The notes under the pieces are model-generated. The model was not told where the DNA came from, made no database searches, and saw nothing but the letters and a program-made list of their open reading frames with translations. Both the position numbers and the translations under genes were made by a program. Below are positions 7,108-9,369 of a stretch of DNA of 9,369 bases, in pieces (the stretch's first letter is position 1; every line of letters begins with the position of its first letter). The DNA is from CATJXY01 sp964623925 (lineage in GTDB: Bacteria > Bacillota_I > Bacilli_A > Erysipelotrichales > Erysipelotrichaceae): assembly GCA_964623925.1 (NCBI GenBank), contig CAZUVT010000079.1:1-9369 (forward strand), read 5' to 3'.

Positions 7108-7575
7108 TTATCCATTTTTTAATTTATTCCAGATTTTAATAACATCTGGCTGAGTTGGTGTGAAAATTACTCCTTGTTTTATCATTCCGAGAACTTTTCT
7201 TGCTTTTTTGTCAATTTCTTTAATTGCTTTGTCGCTTGTCAATCTCAAATGATTTGATCCAATTGTATATTCTCTTTCTATGTATTTTTCTGTAATTGGA
7301 AACATATCTTGAATTAAAAAAGCATTTTCTCTTTCATTATCCAATTTTAATATATGAATGATATGACATGCTTTTTTTGATGCTTCTTTCTCTTTCATAA
7401 TACGTTTATATTTACCAATGCGGCTAGAAAGGGGAATCATCCAGTAAATCCCATCAATCGTATCCTGAAAACAATAATAATGTGGACGATTTTCTTTTTT
7501 ATTTTCTTTGAGATAAGGATCATTCATTTCTTTAAAAAAATTGTCTTTGATTATATAAAATCTATGTTTCTTCAT
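7108..7575 (-). CDS. cptN: type III toxin-antitoxin endoribonuclease toxin, ToxN/AbiQ superfamily, CptN-like
   Basis: A 155-residue basic protein. It begins HRFYIIKDNFFKEMNDP, and residues 43-56 (IYWMIPLSSRIGKY) match the ToxN/AbiQ signature in which a beta strand ends in a PL-S/T-S segment that helps form the ribonuclease site. The conserved NRPHYYC (29-35) and IQDMFPITEKYIEREY (88-103) stretches and the length suit the CptN branch as I remember it. Such toxins cut cellular RNA at A-rich sites and are held inactive by pieces of the repeat RNA encoded just upstream, which is exactly what precedes this gene (7596-7727). The start at 7575 has AAAGGAG 5 nt upstream; the in-frame ATG at 7611 would lie inside the terminator hairpin of the antitoxin RNA and is rejected. 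No frameshift or stop, so it appears active. Branch assignment (CptN versus TenpN or ToxN) is less sure than the superfamily. Confidence 0.87.
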   Translation of the reverse strand: MKKHRFYIIKDNFFKEMNDPYLKENKKENRPHYYCFQDTIDGIYWMIPLSSRIGKYKRIMKEKEASKKACHIIHILKLDNERENAFLIQDMFPITEKYIEREYTIGSNHLRLTSDKAIKEIDKKARKVLGMIKQGVIFTPTQPDVIKIWNKLKNG

Positions 7576-7595
7576 TCTTACTCCTTTCATTATGT

Positions 7596-7624
7596 AAAAA
7601 GTCCTCCACATGATGCGAAGGACT
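7596..7624 (-). terminator. intrinsic terminator between antitoxin repeats and toxin gene
   Basis: On the minus strand AGTCCTTCGCA pairs with TGTGGAGGACT (11 bp including two G-T pairs) around a TCA loop, followed by TTTT. In type III loci this hairpin stops most transcripts after the repeats, so antitoxin RNA is made in excess and only read-through gives toxin mRNA. The toxin ribosome site lies about 10 nt beyond the T-run. Confidence 0.88.
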
Positions 7625-7632
7625 AAAATTTA

Positions 7633-7722
7633 ACCCAACCATTTTTATACCGCATATTGGTCAGCGGTAAACTTACGACCCAACCATTTTTATACCGCAT
7701 ATTGGTCAGCGGTAAACTTTCT
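7633..7722 (-). repeat. two tandem 45-nt repeats of the antitoxin RNA
   Basis: Copies at 7633-7677 and 7678-7722 are identical over their first 42 plus-strand bases (7633-7674 and 7678-7719) and differ only in the last three (acg versus tct). The sequence next to the copy nearest the toxin (TTAAATTTTA on the minus strand) faintly resembles the start of a third repeat. A period in the forties and about two copies suit the CptIN group. Confidence 0.95.
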
Positions 7723-7732
7723 TTATATGCTT

Positions 7733-7761
7733 ATTTTAGCAAAAGCATTATAGAAAGTCAA
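7733..7761 (-). promoter_or_regulatory. promoter of the type III TA locus
   Basis: On the minus strand TTGACT (plus 7756-7761), a 17-bp spacer and TAAAAT (plus 7733-7738) form a near-consensus sigma-A promoter, with TGC before the -10 making it extended. The start of transcription would fall a few bases before the first repeat, as expected for a type III antitoxin. Confidence 0.88.
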
Positions 7762-7788
7762 TGTAACTCTATTTTTATATTATGTCAA
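7760..7788 (-). promoter_or_regulatory. possible second, upstream TA promoter
   Basis: A perfect -35 TTGACA (plus 7783-7788) is 17 bp from TACATT (plus 7760-7765) on the minus strand. The -10 is imperfect and overlaps the -35 of the stronger promoter, so polymerase could not use both at once. Confidence 0.35.
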
Positions 7789-7878
7789 AATTATGAAAAG
7801 ATAACTACATATCATTGATATTATAAAATAGTAAAGCTAATAATTAAAATGCTCGAAGTGAGTTGGATTCCGGAAAAT

Positions 7879-7910
7879 CTCTTTCAATTAAGAGCTTAGT
7901 TTGATATAAT
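7879..7910 (+). promoter_or_regulatory. promoter of M20 peptidase gene with overlapping palindrome
   Basis: A consensus -10 TATAAT (7905-7910) lies about 20 bp before the ATG at 7931. The -35 position (7882-7887, TTTCAA) is poor and sits inside a short inverted repeat, CTCTT-TCAATT-AAGAG (7879-7894). A weak -35 covered by a palindrome is a common layout for activator or repressor control, but no regulator is identified. Confidence 0.55.
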
Positions 7911-7930
7911 CGCTTTGTGAGGTGAAACCG

Positions 7931-9172
7931 ATGGAATATCAAGTATCAGAGCGAAGCAGAAAAACAGTAGAAAAGATTTTGTCTATGCCGAAAGTACAGC
8001 AGGCATTAAAGGACATTGAGGCAGATCATGCCCATTCATTAGAAGAACAGAAAATGTTGACTTTGATCCCGTCTCCGACTTTTCATGAACAGAATAAAGC
8101 CAAGAAAATGGCTTCTTTGTTTGAAGAGCTGGGATTGGATGCAAAGGTAGAGGAATCAGGCAATGCCATTGGAGTACGCAAAGGAAATGGAAAAGGAAAG
8201 ATTGCCGTTGATGGACATATGGATACCGTCTATCCTTTAGAAACTGAATTAGTGATCAAAGAGGATGAAGATACGATCTGGTGCCCGGGAATCTGTGATG
8301 ATACAAGAGCCCTAGCAGTCATGCTTTCTGTGATCCGTGCATTAAATAAAAATGGAATTGAAACCGAGAAAGATGTTGTTTTTTTGGGAACAGTTCAGGA
8401 AGAAGGAAAAGGTGGATTTGGAGGCATGAAAGCCTTCTGCAAAGATCATAAAGATATCGATGCTTATATCAATATTGATGGTGCCGGAGCACAGGGTTTG
8501 GTTTATCAGTCTACCGGATTTAAGACGATTGAAGTCACATTCCATGGAATCGGGGCGCATGCCTTTGGCGGATATGGAGAAGTATCCAATGCATTGAGTG
8601 CTGCAGCGAGAGCTTGCGCCAAGATTGCAGAAATCAGAACACCGCAGGAGCCGAAGACGACAGTGGCCGTCACGAATTTCCATGCCGGAAATGATGCCGG
8701 TATTCATGCGATTGTCAATGAGGCAACGATCAAGATCAACTATCGTTCCAATGGTCAGGCAGAATTGGAACAGCTGGATAAAGAGATCATGCAGGCCATC
8801 GAAGAAGCATGCAGGGAAGAAACTGAGCGCTGGGGTAAAAATGAGATCACACATACGATCAAGACATGGTGTGATGTCCCGGTCGGCTCTCTTGGTGAAC
8901 ATGATCCGATCGTGGAAACCGTCTGGACATCCATCGAGCAGACATTTGGCTTAGAACCTTATTTATGCCATGGCGGATGCACGAATGCCTCTGTTCCGAT
9001 CGGATTAGGAATTCCGGCAGTCTGCTTGGGTGCAGGCGACGAGCAGTGCTTTGTCCATAATGCCAACTTGGAATGCTTCCCGAAGAAAAATACATGGCGT
9101 TTGCCACAGCTGGCTTTGATCACGATTTTGGCCTTGGCCGGTGTCAAAGAAGAAACAGAAAGCACATTATAA
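7931..9172 (+). CDS. M20-family metallopeptidase (M20/M25/M40)
   Basis: A 413-residue cytoplasmic di-zinc peptidase or amidohydrolase. Metal and catalytic residues are complete: VDGHMDTV (H96, catalytic D98), CPGICDDTRA (bridging Asp, D123/D124), VQEEGKGG (catalytic E157, ligand E158), NIDGAG (D183) and FVHNANLE (H376). The dimerisation domain spans roughly residues 195-320, starting at the TFHGIGAHAFGG segment. The family removes residues from small peptides or deacylates amino acids; this one resembles the PepT-like di/tripeptidase side, but substrate is not readable. The start at 7931 has GAGGTG 6 nt upstream; a GTG three codons earlier overlaps that site and is not preferred. It is divergent from the TA locus and followed after 106 bp by a GNAT gene. 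Confidence 0.92.
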   Translation: MEYQVSERSRKTVEKILSMPKVQQALKDIEADHAHSLEEQKMLTLIPSPTFHEQNKAKKMASLFEELGLDAKVEESGNAIGVRKGNGKGKIAVDGHMDTVYPLETELVIKEDEDTIWCPGICDDTRALAVMLSVIRALNKNGIETEKDVVFLGTVQEEGKGGFGGMKAFCKDHKDIDAYINIDGAGAQGLVYQSTGFKTIEVTFHGIGAHAFGGYGEVSNALSAAARACAKIAEIRTPQEPKTTVAVTNFHAGNDAGIHAIVNEATIKINYRSNGQAELEQLDKEIMQAIEEACREETERWGKNEITHTIKTWCDVPVGSLGEHDPIVETVWTSIEQTFGLEPYLCHGGCTNASVPIGLGIPAVCLGAGDEQCFVHNANLECFPKKNTWRLPQLALITILALAGVKEETESTL

Positions 9173-9263
9173 AGTCAGTTTCAATTCGGCTTTATGTTCT
9201 TGAATAAATGTCGGAATAAGTATTCTGTGTTTGAAATTACTTGACTTCAGGTATAGGAGTAAT

Positions 9264-9272
9264 ATGAGGTAG
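9264..9272 (+). other. start-stop mini-ORF (ATG AGG TAG) before the GNAT gene
   Basis: AGGAG lies 4 nt before an ATG that is followed by a single Arg codon and TAG. The AGG codon at the same time provides the GAGG ribosome site of the downstream gene (ATG at 9279). Ribosomes paused here would mask or deliver translation of the GNAT gene. It may be coincidence. Confidence 0.3.
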
Positions 9273-9278
9273 AAAAAG

Positions 9279-9369
9279 ATGTACGAAATACGAAAAATAC
9301 ACAGTGATGAAGTAAAGGAAGCCCTTGATTTGGCATTAGAAGTGTTTTTGCAATTTGAAGCACCGGACT
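9279..9369 (+). CDS. GNAT-family N-acetyltransferase, N-terminal part only
   Basis: The frame from ATG 9279 runs open off the window end and reads MYEIRKIHSDEVKEALDLAL then EVFLQFEAPD. The pattern of a short beta strand followed by a helix ending in VFLQFEAPD is typical of the N-terminus of a widespread GNAT subgroup in Bacillota, where the next residues lead to the acetyl-CoA motif. GAGG is 9 nt upstream. Only 30 residues are visible, so the assignment is moderate. It lies 106 bp downstream of the M20 gene; no clear terminator separates them. Confidence 0.65.
   Translation, partial: MYEIRKIHSDEVKEALDLALEVFLQFEAPD

Larger units (their letters stand above)
7596..7727 (-). ncRNA. cptI: type III antitoxin RNA precursor (CptI-like)
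   Basis: The minus-strand transcript predicted from the promoter at 7733-7761 begins near 7727, contains two tandem 45-nt repeats (7722-7633) and ends at the hairpin at 7596-7624. Within each repeat TACCGC pairs with GCGGTA (6 bp) around a 10-nt loop, and the loop's CCAA can pair with a downstream TTGG, forming an H-type pseudoknot as in known type III antitoxins. An A5 tract (TATAAAAATGG) lies between the stem and the TTGG and is a likely site where the toxin cuts the precursor into units. No ORF is present in the repeat region. Confidence 0.85.

Noticed and set aside
7633..7722. CRISPR array with two repeats
   Set aside because: The two copies are directly adjacent with no spacer between, lie between a promoter and a terminator, and precede a ToxN-type gene; this is a type III antitoxin.
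8342..8902. 186-aa minus-strand ORF
   Set aside because: It is antisense to the M20 peptidase core, has no ribosome site and arises from that gene's codon pattern.
9173..9200. Terminator after the M20 gene (ataaag with ctttat)
   Set aside because: Only six AT-rich pairs around a 15-nt loop and no T-run follows.

Overview
The window looks like a chromosomal stretch from a low-GC Bacillota (Firmicutes) bacterium, most probably a gut Erysipelotrichales relative. This rests on AT-rich DNA, strong AGGAGG-type ribosome binding sites, extended -10 promoters and the gene content (Cof-type HAD phosphatases, M20 and M28 peptidases, a GNAT-HAD fusion). The taxon is an inference; no marker gene is present.

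It splits into two parts. Bases 1 to about 3550 are a very AT-rich gene graveyard. By reading short frames by eye I recognise the C-terminal end of a DNA cytosine-5 methyltransferase (about 643-850), followed by a Vsr mismatch endonuclease broken by a stop codon and frameshifts (962-1336). Together they look like the relic of a Dcm-Vsr restriction-modification locus. Next come a frameshifted minus-strand membrane ORF (1337-1666), a 52-aa ORF (1676-1834) and two decayed membrane-protein genes (1824-2596 and 2688-3316), each interrupted by a frameshift. A truncated minus-strand ORF lies at the left edge (1-93).

Bases 3550 to the end hold intact genes. A Cof-type HAD phosphatase (3592-4386, +) faces an M28 aminopeptidase (4457-5710, -) across a bidirectional terminator. 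Upstream of the peptidase on the same strand is a GNAT-HAD fusion (5771-7027, -), whose own terminator straddles its stop codon. An M20 peptidase (7931-9172, +) and the start of a GNAT acetyltransferase (9279-9369, +) close the window. The theme is peptide and amino-acid salvage plus small-metabolite dephosphorylation and acetylation.

The most interesting element lies between these housekeeping genes, on the minus strand at 7108-7761. It is a complete type III toxin-antitoxin locus: a near-consensus promoter, two 45-nt tandem repeats that can fold as pseudoknots, an intrinsic terminator, then a 155-aa ToxN/AbiQ-superfamily endoribonuclease toxin that looks like the CptN branch. In such systems the repeat RNA is the antitoxin, cut by the toxin into single repeats that bind and inhibit it; known members act in phage abortive infection and plasmid maintenance. 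An intact type III TA beside a decayed Dcm-Vsr locus suggests a defence or accessory hotspot.
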